This document shows, one piece after another, positions 1 through 13,200 of a stretch of 64,000 nucleotides of DNA; the first letter of the stretch is position 1; each line of letters starts with the position of its first letter. This stretch comes from Scatophagus argus. Its lineage: Eukaryota > Chordata > Actinopteri > Scatophagidae. The stretch covers positions 5,781,408 to 5,845,407 of the forward strand of contig NC_058513.1 in assembly GCF_020382885.2 (NCBI RefSeq). The letters run 5' to 3'. The notes under the pieces are model-generated. The model was not told the DNA's origin, ran no database searches, and was given only the letters and a program-made list of their open reading frames with translations. The position numbers were made by a program, and so were the translations under genes.

Positions 1-199
1 GTGTTGCTATTGAGGCTTGTAATGTTTCCCCAGAGGCAGCAGGGGGACTCGTGGAGCCAGTCCCAGATGGTTTGTCTGCTCATGGGATGTGTGTGTTCAT
101 TACCTCGCAGTGTGAGTCTCCTCTTGAAAATGTAATCATTTCACTGAAAATAAAAAGTTGTTACTGTAGCGGTACTGAGCGTTGTGTGTTGTCCTCTAG

Positions 200-3100
200 G
201 TGGAGGTGCCTCAGATGGATCACCTGCTGTCACAGCTGGAGGAGATGAGCTGCACCTGCAGCCACCCGCTGTCGTACACCTCGGCTGCAAAGTGCTTTGC
301 TGGCCTGATTAATAAAAGAGCACAGGGTCAGTTTGTGTCTTTGCACTCTCCTTCTGCTGTTGGTTGAGGCTCACTGTGTCAACTAAGAGCAGCTGTGATG
401 GTTCTTCTTCAGGTGATTCCCTTGACAGCCTCATCGAGAAGACGAGGAAGAGAGTGTGCAGTGAGTTGGACTCCGCGGCTTCAACCGTACGCACTCAGGC
501 TTTCACCCTCATGATCTGGGTAAGAGTCACCTTGCGCTCAGTGCATCTGCTGCTGATTGTCTGCATCATTGGTTTTCAAATTGTACTGTCAAAATGTTTT
601 GTCAGATAGTTAAGATAAGTTGACAAATGTATATGTTAATATAAGAAGCAGCAAGTTGCTCTTGTCTCCAGGTTGCCAAGGCTCTGCTTCTCAGATACCA
701 CCCCCTGTCCACAGCTCTGACTGACAAGGTAAACACAGGAACACACAGTCATTGTTGTAGGTCCTATTTATTCCTGCACACACTGGACACACAACTTGTG
801 TTTTCGAACAATGTGATTCTTTCAGTTCACAGCTTTTCATGCAGCGTGATAAACTGCACACTTATCCACGCTTGCAGTTGAAATGATCCCAAACTGTGTA
901 TTTTTGCAGCTCTTCTCCCTCCTCGATGACTCTGAACTGGGTCCGATGGCAGCAGACGGCTTCTCGCTGCTGATGAGCGACTCTGCAGACGTCCTGAACC
1001 GTAGTTGCCATGCTGATGTTCGCATCATGTACCGCCAGCGCTTCTTCAGCGAGAATTCAGCCAAGTTGGTCCAAGGCTTCAACGCTGCACCGGAAGGTAC
1101 GCCCCACTACTGTGTAGATTGATTATATAAACTAACTTAAATTCTGTTGATTCACTGTGTATAATTTGAAAATTGTATTTTTTTTGATTGTATTTTATTT
1201 ATTTTTATGTTATAAAAGGCGCTTTAACAGATCAAATGCATGCTGTTCTCCATTACAAAAAGTAATATTCAGAGCACAGCAAGTTTATACCAAGATTCCT
1301 GGTCCGTCATAATTGAATATATAGGGAAAAACAGGAAATGCAACCTTCATATCCATTCTGCTCTCTGGTGGAAGGCTTTTGAATGCTGATAAGTGATAAC
1401 TTGCGATGTGGGTGTTGATGTGCATATGTAGAGTCAGGACTTTCCACAGCTGCTTGCTCTTGCTGTAAAACTCAAAACAACCTCTGTAGGACGTGTGAAG
1501 TGTAAAATCTCCAAAAAAGTACAAATAGTCTCCAAATGAAGAGATGGGTTTTAGGTAACGTGTTCTCCGTCTGTCTCCTCTACAGAGAAGAAGCCCAACT
1601 ACCTGAAGGCTCTGTCTAACATAGTCAACAAACTGCCCAAGCAGGTTCAAGTCACTGAACTACCAGCGGTGAGTAAAGAGCGGACTTCTGCCGCCACTAC
1701 GAGTTCATTTTCACGTAGTACTAAAATGACTGTGACTTCTGCCTGACTGCTAAAACCCAGAAAATGGTCAGCAGTAATGTGAAGGGTTTTTTTGTCCCCG
1801 TCCAGCTCTTGTCTCTGCTGCTGGAGGCCTTGTCATGTCCTGACCGGGGCGTCCAGCTGTCCACCCTGGCCTGCCTGCAGCCCGTCCTCATGGACCCACC
1901 ACCGGCACTCATACAGCAGCTCGAGGCTTTGGTCAGCAGGCTGCTGGCCCTCACCTCTAGTCCAGCCATGGTTAGTGAGATATCATGCATACTGTAGGTT
2001 TCATATATGTTTTCTGGACTGACCTTTGGTTGGTCTGAGTTTATGGTCAAACTGTTATTAGCAGCATGGGAGGACTCAAAACTACTGCAAACTCTATTAA
2101 ATAAGAGCAGTACTAAAGCAATTACAAATACATGTGCGGCCTTAAAATATTCAGACTCATCAAAACAGTCATTAATGTAAAGAACCTTGCCCGAGAAGAA
2201 ACTAACAAGCTCATTCCTCCTGTCAGAAGATGGAATACTGTGTCTTTATCAGTGTTGTGTTGCAGTCACTAGTTACTTCTCTCAGAAGGTATTCATTACT
2301 TTATCAGTTAAGCAAACAAACAAGTTAGTTACTTGTCTGCTTCAGTTCTCTTTTTACTGACACATTGCTGTATTATTTTAGTGCTGCTGTGGCGGTGATT
2401 CATCCACCATCACCATAGTGATATGTGTAATTAATACTCATGACCAGCAGGGGGTAACAGTGACCTGTAAGCTTCATCTCTCGAATCATCTGCAGTTGTC
2501 CCTTGCTGTATTTTCACAATAGATAACAGTGAAAAAGTCACAACCCCTTTTAAAATTCAGTAATTGTAATGCTTTGTTTGATTTGAAAAAGTAATAAAAT
2601 ACGTCTTTAAGTTACAGACAAAAGTGGTTGTAAATGGTCAGATGAAGCTGCTCATTGTACAGCATGATATATCCATTAGCCAGAGCTCTGAGCGTTATTT
2701 TGTTTGTCTCTTGCAGGATGTGAGGATTGCCTCATTGCGGTGCATTCATGCTGTTTCCCACTTCCCCACACATGAGGTAAAACTTCAAACCCTCCATGTT
2801 TTTAGATGTTGGTAAATTGTAAATATTCAAAATCTCAAACCTGGGGTTTCTTTCTGGCTCAAGTAAAAATAAACTTCATTTTTCATTTAAAGACCACCTC
2901 TTTAATGAATCCATTTGGAGGTTTTTTTTTATATCATGAAGAAGAAATAATTTATTGTCTGTACAGAAGAGGAATCTAATCTCCGGTGTGTAGATTGTAT
3001 GAGTTTAAAACTCCACAATTTTGGATTTTCTCAACTGAATATTTTTTATGAAATGTGCCTGCAGTGAAAAATAGTGGTTTACCATTGAAACACTGCGAAT

Positions 3101-3685
3101 GTGACCCATTTGTTTAATTATTACTGTGTTACGGTTGTTATGGACACTGGAGGAAAGTCTTCATAAGAAACTGAGAACAAAAATTCAGTGATTCTGAGTA
3201 ACTGTAATAACTACACATCTGACCCCAGAGTGAATACTGTCCCCCTCAGAGACACTATCAGACCCCTCTCCCAACCGAAACCTTTAGAGTCCACCGCACT
3301 CAAATTTACCTTTTAATAACTCTGGCTGTATAACATACCTGTCATTGTAACAGCATTCTGTTCATCTAAAACCGTTACAGTCAAAAACATAAATAAAGCT
3401 TCTGTAAATATTTTTGAGGTGCTGCCGTTCCGGGCCCGAGTGCTGCGAGCTCTGGCCCGACCTCTGGACGACAGGAAGAGGCTGGTGAGGAGCGAGGCGG
3501 TTCAGGCGAGAACAGAGTGGTAAGAATCAGAGACGAGCTGAAAAATCAGACTCGAAACACATGGGAACTCCCACGTTAAAAGGAGCCGGTTACTTCACTG
3601 TGTATTCACAGTCGGTTTTCACGACCAGGTGTTTCTTTCTTGTTTTCCTCATAGGTTCCTGTTAGGAAGTCCTGGGGGGAGGTGA
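200..3685 (+). CDS. mms19: MMS19 cytosolic Fe-S assembly component, C-terminal part (gene enters from the left)
   Basis: MMS19 is a HEAT-repeat scaffold. With CIAO1 and CIAO2B it hands Fe-S clusters to DNA polymerases, helicases and primase in the cytosol and nucleus. Exons read here: 200-326, 413-519, 672-728, 910-1096, 1586-1668, 1806-1970, 2717-2776, 3419-3519, 3655-3685. All have AG/GT borders and matching phases, giving 305 codons to the TGA at 3683-3685. Diagnostic segments are AAKCFAGL, DGFSLLMSD, KPNYLKAL, LLSLLLEALSCPD and the C-terminus EWFLLGSPGG; mammalian MMS19 ends almost identically. The first two thirds of the protein lie left of the window. The gene converges on zdhhc16 downstream, as the two also do in human. 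No frameshift or missing exon is visible. Family assignment is secure; the exact 3' UTR end is not. Confidence 0.95.
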
Positions 3686-4968
3686 TTTTGCTCCTCAGAC
3701 ACAACCCAAGTCTTCCCTAAACTAGGAAGAATACAGATGCGGGAAAGTCAAAGTCCAGGACCGGGTACTGAGGATCTAAGCTGTGCAGTCCACACAACAG
3801 CTTCCCTGAGCAGAAATGCTTCTGTTGTAACTGTCTGTCTCTTCATGGAGGAACAAATAAGGAGTGCATGGACTGACTGTGAAGCTTTATCCAAGTTAAA
3901 AGAGTGAAAATGATCAGTTTGTTTAATATGTAACACGCACACGTTATGTTGTCTTTCTCACTATGTTTTGGAGTAAATCTACCATTAGATTGCGTGGAGG
4001 CATTTTGGTGATTGTGCATTTCCAGTCATGTCTTAAGAGCCCAAACGTTCTTTTAGGTGTCCTTCTCAAATGTATTCAAAGGTATTTTTTAATATTTAGT
4101 GTAGTTTCTTGATGAATAACTAAATATTATCAGCTGACCTGTCAGTTAGTCAACTAATTAATCCAAAAATTGATACTTTTTTGCAAGGTTTTTGCAAACC
4201 TGATCACAAAGTTAAATATAATTAAGTTCCGTGGCTCTTGGCTCTTGTTGAATGCACTTTGACTGTATGTACTTCTTTACAAAGAGAGAAAGCAAACACA
4301 GCACATTCATTCAGTGCAAAGTCTCTGTCAAGCTCATTTTCTATAAATGATGATCCTGAACTGCGCTGGCGACATTTCCTTTTTTTTTTTTTTTCTTTTT
4401 TTTTTGTGTGTATTTGAATTATTCAGAGAATTTAGGCTGCTGGAAACATCAAACATATCTGAGCAGCACTGAACCCGGCAAGCACTGACAGCCTTTTATC
4501 TTCTCATGTGAATGAATGTTTAACTGAGCAGTAATGTCATGCGTTTGATTTGTGTCACTCTGATGTGCCAGCTGGGTGGGTTTGTTGAGGCGTGGGAAAA
4601 TGTGGACTTACCAGATGTCCCGGTAAACCTCCACTGACGTGAGGAATTTTAAGATTCATTTCACATAATTAAATATCTATGTTGATCTTAGTGTACATTG
4701 AATTATGATTGTAAGTTATGAGAACGGTGTCAAACACCTTCCATGTATTGTCTCATTTGAACAACTACTGATGCTATATCATAGTTGAGTCATTTGTTGG
4801 CTAACTTTGGACCTCACATCAACTTATGCCAAGGAAATAGACAGTATTTAAAATGTCTAACTTAATGTGTCATTAAAACTTTTCTTTGTAATTACACATA
4901 AACCGCTGAATGTCATTTTTGAATATAACACCACATAAAAATATAAACATGTCAAATATCAAACACAT
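3686..4968. other. Convergent spacer between mms19 and zdhhc16
   Basis: This stretch holds the mms19 3' UTR (from 3686) and the region where the two convergent transcripts end. It is AT-rich, with a T-rich run near 4378-4406. I see no further exon and no clear mms19 AATAAA; an ATTAAA-like hexamer near 4873 is the only candidate and is weak. Confidence 0.5.
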
Positions 4969-4974
4969 TTTATT
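4969..4974 (-). terminator. zdhhc16: Candidate poly(A) signal AATAAA for zdhhc16
   Basis: The plus strand reads TTTATT, which is AATAAA on the zdhhc16 strand, about 2.06 kb after its stop codon. A second copy lies at 5193-5198. Choosing the distal site would give a 3' UTR of about 2 kb, an ordinary length, but which hexamer is used cannot be told from sequence. Confidence 0.4.
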
Positions 4975-7031
4975 TAAAAAAACAAAACAAAACTGGAGCA
5001 CAGCTCCTATTGGTTACAAATGATATCACAGCTGTACATCATGTTTCTATGGCAACTACAGACCTCATCCATCATCAAGTTACTGGTATGAACATGTTGG
5101 GGTGGGAATTAAAATTCACAGTGCCCGACTGACGTATTTAAAGTGCCTCATTTTAAAGGCTGAACAACCAAACAAAGGCACACAACAATTTCTTTATTTT
5201 TGTCAAAGATTTAAGATGATAAAAATGAGTGCAGGAGTTTTCTTTCTGTCTCCACCTAAACTGGCAAGTAAGGAAAGAGTCAAGTCATTTTTTTAAGACA
5301 ATTGAATCAAACTCCTGTTTTTTTTTTTGTTGTTGTTGTTCTTCTTCTTCTTCTTCAGCACCATCGGTTCACAGCAGTAGTTCTCACACACTCTCCAAAA
5401 CACAACAGCAGAATATTTCAGGTATAAACATGCAGAGTAATAAATCTTAACACTTTTTTTTTTAAATCTCTCAGTACATTCTTTGGAACAAAATCAAAAA
5501 TGAATTTTGAAAATATGGTTTCATCCCATGACCTTCCCCCCGCACATTAAGAAACACTTGGATATGTCCTCAGCCAAAGATAAAAAAAAAAAAAGTTGTT
5601 GGACAATGTTTAAAACCAAGACAGAAAACAAAAAACAAATCGCTTGCAGGTATGGTACTAGCTTTTGTATTTTCTCTTCAGTGAACCACAAGCACATAAA
5701 TGCTGGCACATTAAAACAGTGTAAACAGATGAGACCTCTGAGAAGTCGCTCTACGTTTTATGTTCTCAGCCAACAAGTCAAAATTTGGAGGAAAATCGTC
5801 TGAACTGCTTTACAGAAAGAAACGGGAAGAAGTTGTAAAGTTTCGGGTGGGGGTGGTGAAAGCCAAATGGAAAACAAAACACTGTCAGATTTCCTAATTT
5901 TGGAATTTGGAAAATGTATTTGGAAATTTAATCTGAATTCAACAGCATTTTTTTCCAGCGCTATTAGTTATGCCATTGTTAAGACATCTGGATTTGTGAA
6001 GATCAACAGGTCATTGGGTTTTATGTCTTGACATAATGTTCATAAATAACATTCACCAAAAATAAGGTTTCCAGAGTTACAAAAACAACCAAAACCCACC
6101 CCTCTGTGATTCAACAAATTCAGGTTGTTCTGTCTCGAAAACCTTCTTCTCAAACAAATCAATAAAGGATCTTTGAACAAAAAAGAAAGGCAACGTCTTA
6201 AACACAGTCAGAGGTACCTCAGATATCAGTCAGCTGTGCTTGTTTGTTTTGGATGCAGCGGTAGAGGAAAAATATTCATGTAAGAATTGCTGATCCTGCT
6301 TATGATTTTAAAATTAACAGCTCATTTCCATCAAACAGAATCAAAACTGTGCCACACCAATATGAAATGCATTAACAATAGAACTGGAACAAGATGGCAA
6401 CTACCATTAATAGTAAAGTTTACGATGTGCTGTGCTGATGTTTGAATCCGCAACGTACCTTTAAGATGATGTGAATGCAAGCTATGTCTTATGCACTGTC
6501 CATCCTACACATTTGTCAAAAGATGCTGTGGGGTCGGTGCAACTCTTTGTCAAGTCTTTACAAATGGGAGGAGGAGAAAGAGGTTTGGTCTCGACAACGA
6601 TGCTGGCCTGCAGCACCAGTGGCAGGGTGGAGTCGGCTGGTGGCGAGGTCTACAGTTAGACCTGCTGTACAAGGTCTCCAGGTGGGATATGGTAACTGAT
6701 CCACAGAGGATGAGTCACTATTAGTTGTATCCATGTGGTTCCCACTTGTAGCAGCGCAAACATGAATGCAACCAAAAAGGAAAAAACACACAAACAAAAA
6801 AAAAAAACCCTTTTGTACAGCCACAAGGCTTTTTTTTCTTATCAAATAGCAGCAGACTAAAATCGGATGAGCTGGGAGCTTCCCTTCATGTGCTGTCCCT
6901 ACATGGTTACAACAATATGAAATGAGTCGCATTGCTTACGGTCTAAGTAAATGCAGATTAAAAGTTGTACATGGTCTTGTTCTGTCTTTCTTTTTTTTTT
7001 TTGGTATGGGTTTAGAGTAAAAGGGTGAAGA
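4975..7031 (-). other. zdhhc16: Presumed long 3' UTR of zdhhc16
   Basis: No open frame in this 2 kb is supported by family similarity. Small frames here are AT-rich and without recognisable domains. Simple-sequence tracts occur at about 5318-5357 (T, TTG and TTC runs) and 6797-6808 (A run). The interval lies directly between the zdhhc16 stop and the candidate poly(A) signals, so it is best read as one untranslated terminal exon. Confidence 0.5.
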
Positions 7032-8788
7032 TCAGATGGCCATGGGGTCTCTTCTGGTGAAGGTGCAGTCCCACATGATGCCGTCTTCGTTTGGAAGATG
7101 GCTGGAGGGCAAGAGGACCCGCGTGAACCAGTGACTGAGGAACAGAAGGACACATAGCCTGAACTACAGCAGGAAACAGCAAAGGACTGTTTCAAACATG
7201 TAGCGTGGTGTGTTAGGTGTGTGTTTTGGTTTTTTGGGTTCTTTTTTCCAAATGCACATTCACATAAAAGAATGCATGCATGTAATCCAGCATAATTTTA
7301 TCACATCCGCCTCACTGTTTACTGTTCAGTGACTCTACAACACGCTGGAGATGTACCGTGTTACTGTTAATGCAAAACACAACATTCTCTGCTGCTGAAA
7401 CAGATACATCATCTGGTTTCACCACAGTTGCCACGCGTGTTTCCAAATCAACCACAAATGAAATCTTTCATGAACTTCAGGGAACCATTCAGGGAAATGA
7501 AACTGGAAACTAGAAAGTGAACTCACCTCCTTTTTTCCACACCAAACAGTAACTTCCAATTGTTCAGTCTACCATGATGATATGGATTTTTGAACACCTG
7601 CGTGAGAGGGAGACAATTTTTAACAGTCTTAAAATTTAACACCGTACTCACTCTGCCCAGTAAAAGAAGTCATAAAACCCTCAGCAGTCTGATTTCATGA
7701 GGTGACAGTTCGTACCTTGCCCACCTCCCGCAGTCTTTTGGTCTCTTTGCGGTTGATGTGCCGCTCCACGCTCGTCTCTCCTCTGCTGATGAGTGTGACG
7801 TGCCACAGGGTGAGTCCTCCCAGAGCTACTGCCACTGAGCTGCATGGAGGGGGAGGACACACACACACACACACATGACAACCTGACCTGTCTATGTGAT
7901 GCCGTCAACCTCTGTCTGATATTTAAACAGGGGGAAATATACATGATGAAGTGTTCCTTACCTGGTCAGAACCCACAGGAAGATGATACACTTGTGAGCG
8001 GTGGACTCTCTAAAGGTTTCGGTTGGAGGAGGGGTCTGATAGTATCTCTGAAGGGGACAGTATTCACACTGGGATCAGATGTGCACTTATTATAGATTCA
8101 GGTCTGATACGAGGATGTTTTTAGCTCATTGCTTATCTCATTTTGGCTCGGGAACAAAAGGCCTCTTACAATATGGGTCATTTACAAGTCTAACATCATG
8201 GATCCTGCTCCTGTTTAAGTGATCTTTGGGCATGGAGGACTTTCAAACTAATTGGTATGTCTGTTTGGCAGCTGGCACACAATCATCTCTGAGATAAGAC
8301 CATCCAGGATCAGATAAATATGAGCTCAGAAAGCAAAGATCCTTTTTCGCGTCTCCTGTTTCGTATGTTATTTGCCACCTGAGCTTGAGGAGCATCTGCA
8401 AAGTGCCAAAGTAGGAAGCGTTTCATCTTAGCTCCTCAACTTAACTGGACACGAGCAACGCCTGGAGGAACCTCGAGAAAACACTCAATTATTCTAGTTA
8501 CGTCTCATTTGTGGCGGTTACGAGGTGGTGGTGTTAGCCCTACATGTCCAAGAACAACATAGTTTATCTGTCCTCACCTCTATAGCACTATAAGCATCCA
8601 GAAACAAGTTCCTGCTGCTGATGCTGCAGTAGATGCAGCCCAGCGTCATGTACAGGCAGAAGGAGAAGAAGTAGCGGTGGTTGAAATGTCCCACACAGTT
8701 GTTCAACCAGGCTGGAAATATGTTCAGTTCAATTTAAACAAAGTGGAAAATTAAAAAAACAAACAAACAAACACTTAAATCAAAAGTA

Positions 8789-8854
<66 letters not shown>

Positions 8855-9925
8855 GTTTTTCATGCATTCTCTTTCATGTTGCTTTTTAGAAGGATACGAC
8901 AATGGTGGTCCATCTTCAAAACACATCTTTAATAAAACAGAGAGAGTTAAACATGAGGGATTAAATAGACAAAAACCTGAAAAGTCTGTAACAGAGACAT
9001 CTTGTTTAATTATCTTACATGTTGCAGATGCTACAGTGGTGCGTCCTGGCTGGTTTGGCAGTGATGCATTTCTTACAGATGGACACTGAGGGAATATGAA
9101 TTTTGTCCTAACAAAAATTAAAGGGACGTGTTATTGGCCGGTTGGAACAACAGGAATCAATTTAACCAAGTGTTTATTTGGTGGCAGAAAAAGGAGACAG
9201 AAACATTTTAGTCAGAAAATGCCAACGTAACATAATTGTAAGAAAATAGTACCAAAGCACAAGCAATTCTGGTGAAAATCACTTCAGACAACCACCATGC
9301 AAACTGATTTAGACTCCTTTATTTGCTACAAATCTGTCTACACCTTGTCAATATTTTCCAATCAACCTGTGAGGACTTTGGTACCTTGGGCGGGTGTCCA
9401 GGGGAGGTGGTGGTGGCCTTGTAGTAATGGAAGACCACCATGACGAGAAGCCAGTGGCCACAGCAGAGGTGCCAGACAGCCCAGTGAACAGGGTAAGCGC
9501 TGAGGATCGTGGGTAAGACGAACAGGTAGACGATGATCACAACTGATGTTGTTAGCAGTATGACTAGACAGACAAACACCTGAGAGAGAAAGAGAGGAGA
9601 GGGTGAGGATGATGGTTTGAAGGTGCAGAAACATCTGGAATGGAAATCAACTTACCACTCCAAACCAGCGGGTCACATTGTCCACAATCCAGTAGACGGG
9701 TTCAAAGGCACAGTCCAGCAGAGTATCCGAGTTGGTGAGGCTGTTGAAGTACAGTGACTTGAGCAGCAGTTTGCTGTAGCTCCACAGCTCCGAAAGCCTG
9801 TCGGTGATCCCGGGCTTCGAACCCAGGCCTCGGCTCCCTCTCTGTGGGCGGCACAGCCGGCACCAGCGCAGCGCTAGTCGCATGGCCCGGGAGAGCTGCC
9901 ACCTCCAGCTGCTGCCCAAACGCAT
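7032..9925 (-). CDS. zdhhc16: ZDHHC16 palmitoyltransferase (DHHC family)
   Basis: This is an ER/Golgi S-acyltransferase; mammalian ZDHHC16 palmitoylates ZDHHC6 among other targets. Exons on the minus strand, in order: 9925-9656, 9579-9385, 9107-9019, 8926-8898, 8711-8578, 8047-7962, 7839-7716, 7597-7527, 7134-7032. Phases match throughout, giving 366 aa; human has 377. Visible features are hydrophobic segments in exon 2, a cysteine-rich zinc-binding stretch beginning at C166 and C169 (KPARTHHCSIC at 173-183), catalytic DHHC at 191-194 followed by PWLNNCVGHFNHR, TSVE at 290-293 (the TTxE motif) and a PaCCT-type NPY...NNWKLLFG at 313-328. The start chosen is MRLGSSW, the first Met that fits family length; an in-frame upstream ATG at 10066 would add 47 Cys/Gly-rich residues and is less likely. 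It is tail-to-tail with mms19 and head-to-head with vps35l. Confidence 0.95.
7857..7875. repeat. (AC)n microsatellite in a zdhhc16 intron
   Basis: A perfect dinucleotide tract of about 19 bases lies 18 bases beyond the splice acceptor of the zdhhc16 exon 7716-7839. On the gene strand it is a GT run just upstream of the acceptor. Confidence 0.9.
8792..8848. repeat. (TA)n microsatellite in a zdhhc16 intron
   Basis: An almost uninterrupted TA repeat of about 57 bases fills a third of the 186-nt intron between the DHHC microexon (8898-8926) and the next exon (8578-8711). It is likely length-polymorphic. Confidence 0.95.
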
Positions 9926-12900
9926 GCCACCGCCACCCGCTCTCCTACACGCTCTGCCTTCCAGACACACACAAACACAAAGACACACACACCAACAGTT
10001 GGAAACGCAGGCCGCGTAAAAAAGCAGCTCTTCATAGCGCAGCCTAAGGACCGCCGAGCTTTCCATGGTCGCCTCGGGCCTTCCACACGGGAAGTCCGAG
10101 TTGCAAGGGCTTCAGGTGTATTTAAAAACTGAACTAACAAGAAGACAAGTGAGCCAAGCCAAGATACAAGAGCAGAGGCAGGAGGCAGCACAATTAGAAA
10201 GCACGAGTCATGCAAGTTCGCTGACAGCATCCCTCCTGTGACTCAGGTCCATCCACAAAAACAAAGACAGGGGCCATCAGCAACAAGTTCCGCCCATCGG
10301 CTGCTACAAATACACGTCTCCTGTTAATAATTCACTGCAAATCCACAACTCCTGGCCAAAAACCTCTTAGGAACATCCAGGGGAGATGCAGAGTGGTAAC
10401 CCTATAAGAGGGAAATGCAAAGGGATGAATGTCTTAAGAAGGTAATAAAGTGGCTACTTGATCCAGGGCATCTTTTCAGGAAAGAGAGTATCAGGTTCAC
10501 AGATAAGGCTTCTTCAGGTTCGCCAAAATAGCACCGGAGATGCTAATTCAGGACAGACAGTAAAAATAAGGCTTGGAAACAGTCAGCCCTCTTTCTTTGA
10601 GATCAGCTACTATTTGACATATTTACCACTACAAACTGTTTTATATTATTATTTCTCACCCACAGTAAGAAGCCTGGAAGTGCAACAAGTGATCTAACAA
10701 AAACCTGTCGAGAAACACTGTGACGCATGTCCCATCTGTCAAGGTAACACATGATGACACAGATCAAGGTTGTCCATTCATTAAGAGGTCCAGCATGCCA
10801 CATTAATAATTCACGACCACATTAATTGGATAACATTACTGTAATTACACAACTGCATGGAAGCCCATCTTGGGTAAAGAGTTTGGAAAGATTAAAAAAA
10901 GTCATGGTTTCATAATCAATTAATCTGCAGATCATTTTCTAAATTAATTACTCACTTTGAATGAAATATGTGTTTACAAATTGCAAGCAAAATATTCTGC
11001 ACATCCCACCTTTAAGACGTTACTTAAATATTTTTTTGTCAAAGTCAAAATTATAGGATGTCTATATTCAAATCTGTAGTTTGTCTTGTGGATGAGTGTG
11101 TTGTTGTGATTTCCACTTGCTTTTGTTTCTTTTCACACAGGAAAAAATAATAATAACAATAATGCATCACTGAAGGCCACATGAGAACGTTCACTGATTG
11201 GTTAGATATTGTTAGATAAGGATGGAGACGTGAAAATAAAACCAGAAAAAAGGGTCCTGAAGGAGTTCCTATCCGCCCAAATATCAAGAAGGATACGTAC
11301 CATCACAGAGAGTCCAGATCAGACTTTGATTTGTCGTCCGGCTGGCTGTTAGCAGCTGCTGATTTAACTCCCTCACATCCCAGAATGCAAATCCCAGCTG
11401 GCTACAGGCACAAACTGCAGAGGCCTCATTTGAGTGGGTTCAGATCACACTACTACTACAAAGCGTGACTGGACTAAAACCACTTCCTCTAAAGCGGTCT
11501 CAGGGAGAGTGTTTTGGTCCAATAAAACTGTGTTCAAATCTGCCAAATCAAATTGCACTTAGGGGGGAACACAAACCAACACGCTGTTCCACACGGCTTT
11601 GAAAACACCCTCAGTGTCATAATTTTAGCCTCACATCATGTTCATAATTTTTGTTTTTGTCATTCCAAACATTTTTGAATTTTTTTTTTCTGGCAGAAAT
11701 GGTGGGCTTCCTCACAAATGAGACCTTTTGTCTTCACTCTTATTTGCGACTGTGCAGACCAGATCAATATTATGATGTGAGAGAAAATAAATCTGAAAAA
11801 TGCACCAGCCTCTGGAGACACACACAGCAACACCTCTGCCTGCTGCACAGACAGGCAGACGGCAGACTAAAGAGAACCTTTAAAGGCGTAATATTCATTT
11901 CCATGTTCTGCACGAGGCAGAGACAGTAGGAACATGAGAGACTGGCACACAGCGGGGCACCCCAGTCTCTGTGACAACCCGCTGCCCTAAATCTGGGAGA
12001 TCACTGCCTGTGTGTCTCACCGTAATAAGCTTTACTTCACACTGCTGGCTCACCATCTCCAAGTGCCAGAAGAGGAAGATGTGTGTGTTGATTTCAAAAA
12101 CGTAGACAAACTTCAGACCTCAACAAGAGGCTGGTTCAGTATGACAGATTTCAGTACTCAATATGAGCTATCATCATTTATCGTTTCTCAATGATAATAA
12201 TAATATCTGTCCCTAAGTCGTTGATGGAAAATGACTGCAGATGAGTTTACATTCATAAAATCAGTCGAAAACACAAGGCATCTCAGACTTAGATGCTTTT
12301 CTTTGCCATATAAAACACTAGAAGTCACTCTGGTACTTCGCGATCAGTATTTGCCACAAATTTTGAGATTCTATATACAGTACAGATGTTAAAACGAACC
12401 CAACTCGTTTTTTCCCCTTCGTTTTTCTTTCCAGGGAATTGAAATAAAAGGTCTAAGTCTTCAAGTCTTTCTTTGCAAGTCTAAAAGTCTTCAATTCGGT
12501 CATTACAAATAAACCAGATTACATCATTCACCTCTATCCATTACATTATATGCTGTGTAAACAATGTTTTTGTCATTCCACAGAGGATGTCACTTTTTTC
12601 GAAATGAAGTATGAAGAATTCAACAGACGAGACAAATCAAATTATGTCCATATTAACATAGTTCACACTGACTGAATTCTACTACCAGATGTAAGCATTC
12701 CTCCAATTAGCCGCTATATGTCATGCTTTATCGTTAGCGAACAGCTAGCTGCCTCCAGCACCCTTCATCCTGTCCATTTCAGGAGTCAAATAAATTGATA
12801 CAGAAACTCTACACCAACTGCGATCAAACTTACGCTGACATACTGTACCTGATCAGGTGAACTGGGCGGACAAGCCTTCAGTACTACGGTTAGGTCATGG

Positions 12901-13200
12901 TCAGGGTAAAACGTTAGCTTGAGCCTCGGTTGACTGCTGCAGCAAAGAACGGTCGTACTGACAAAGATTGTCTATTGAACAACGTTTCCTCGAAGCAACA
13001 AAAAATAGGGAGATAAAACTCATCTTCCCGTCAGCTGGCCACTGGGTTAAGTGTTGTCAAGCAAAATGCAGCAGTGGGATAAACAACCTCCAGTTTTGCC
13101 AGTTTGGCTCCACGTATCTCAACAGACAACGGAAAATTTAGTTCCCGAAAATTAAGTCTGAAGTGGGACCTCGTCTGCTTCTTCTCTTTGGAAGCTGCTT
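9926..13200 (-). other. zdhhc16: 5' leader and upstream region of zdhhc16, no further coding exon recognised
   Basis: No coding sequence of a known family is visible here. A minus-strand donor-like site (GTACGT) sits beside 11300-11303, just below a run containing TCCCAGAATGCA at 11378-11389. Together these could mark an untranslated first exon of zdhhc16 and its promoter. The rest is AT-rich, including T and A runs near 11150 and 11680. Where zdhhc16 transcription starts is not determined. Confidence 0.35.

Noticed and set aside
34-69. A 36-nt stretch with AG before and GT after it, upstream of the first mms19 exon
   Set aside because: Its translation (ending SQSQM) does not resemble the residues expected just before VEVPQMDHLL in MMS19, so it is more likely a chance pair of splice-like dinucleotides.
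2250-2640. Possible dispersed repeat (AGTTACTT / ATTACTTTAT words) in an mms19 intron
   Set aside because: Too diverged and AT-rich to separate from background without an alignment.
9647-10066. A longer zdhhc16 N-terminus starting at ATG 10066
   Set aside because: The added residues are a translated GT repeat and low-complexity Cys/Gly sequence, and the start at 9925 already gives the normal family length.
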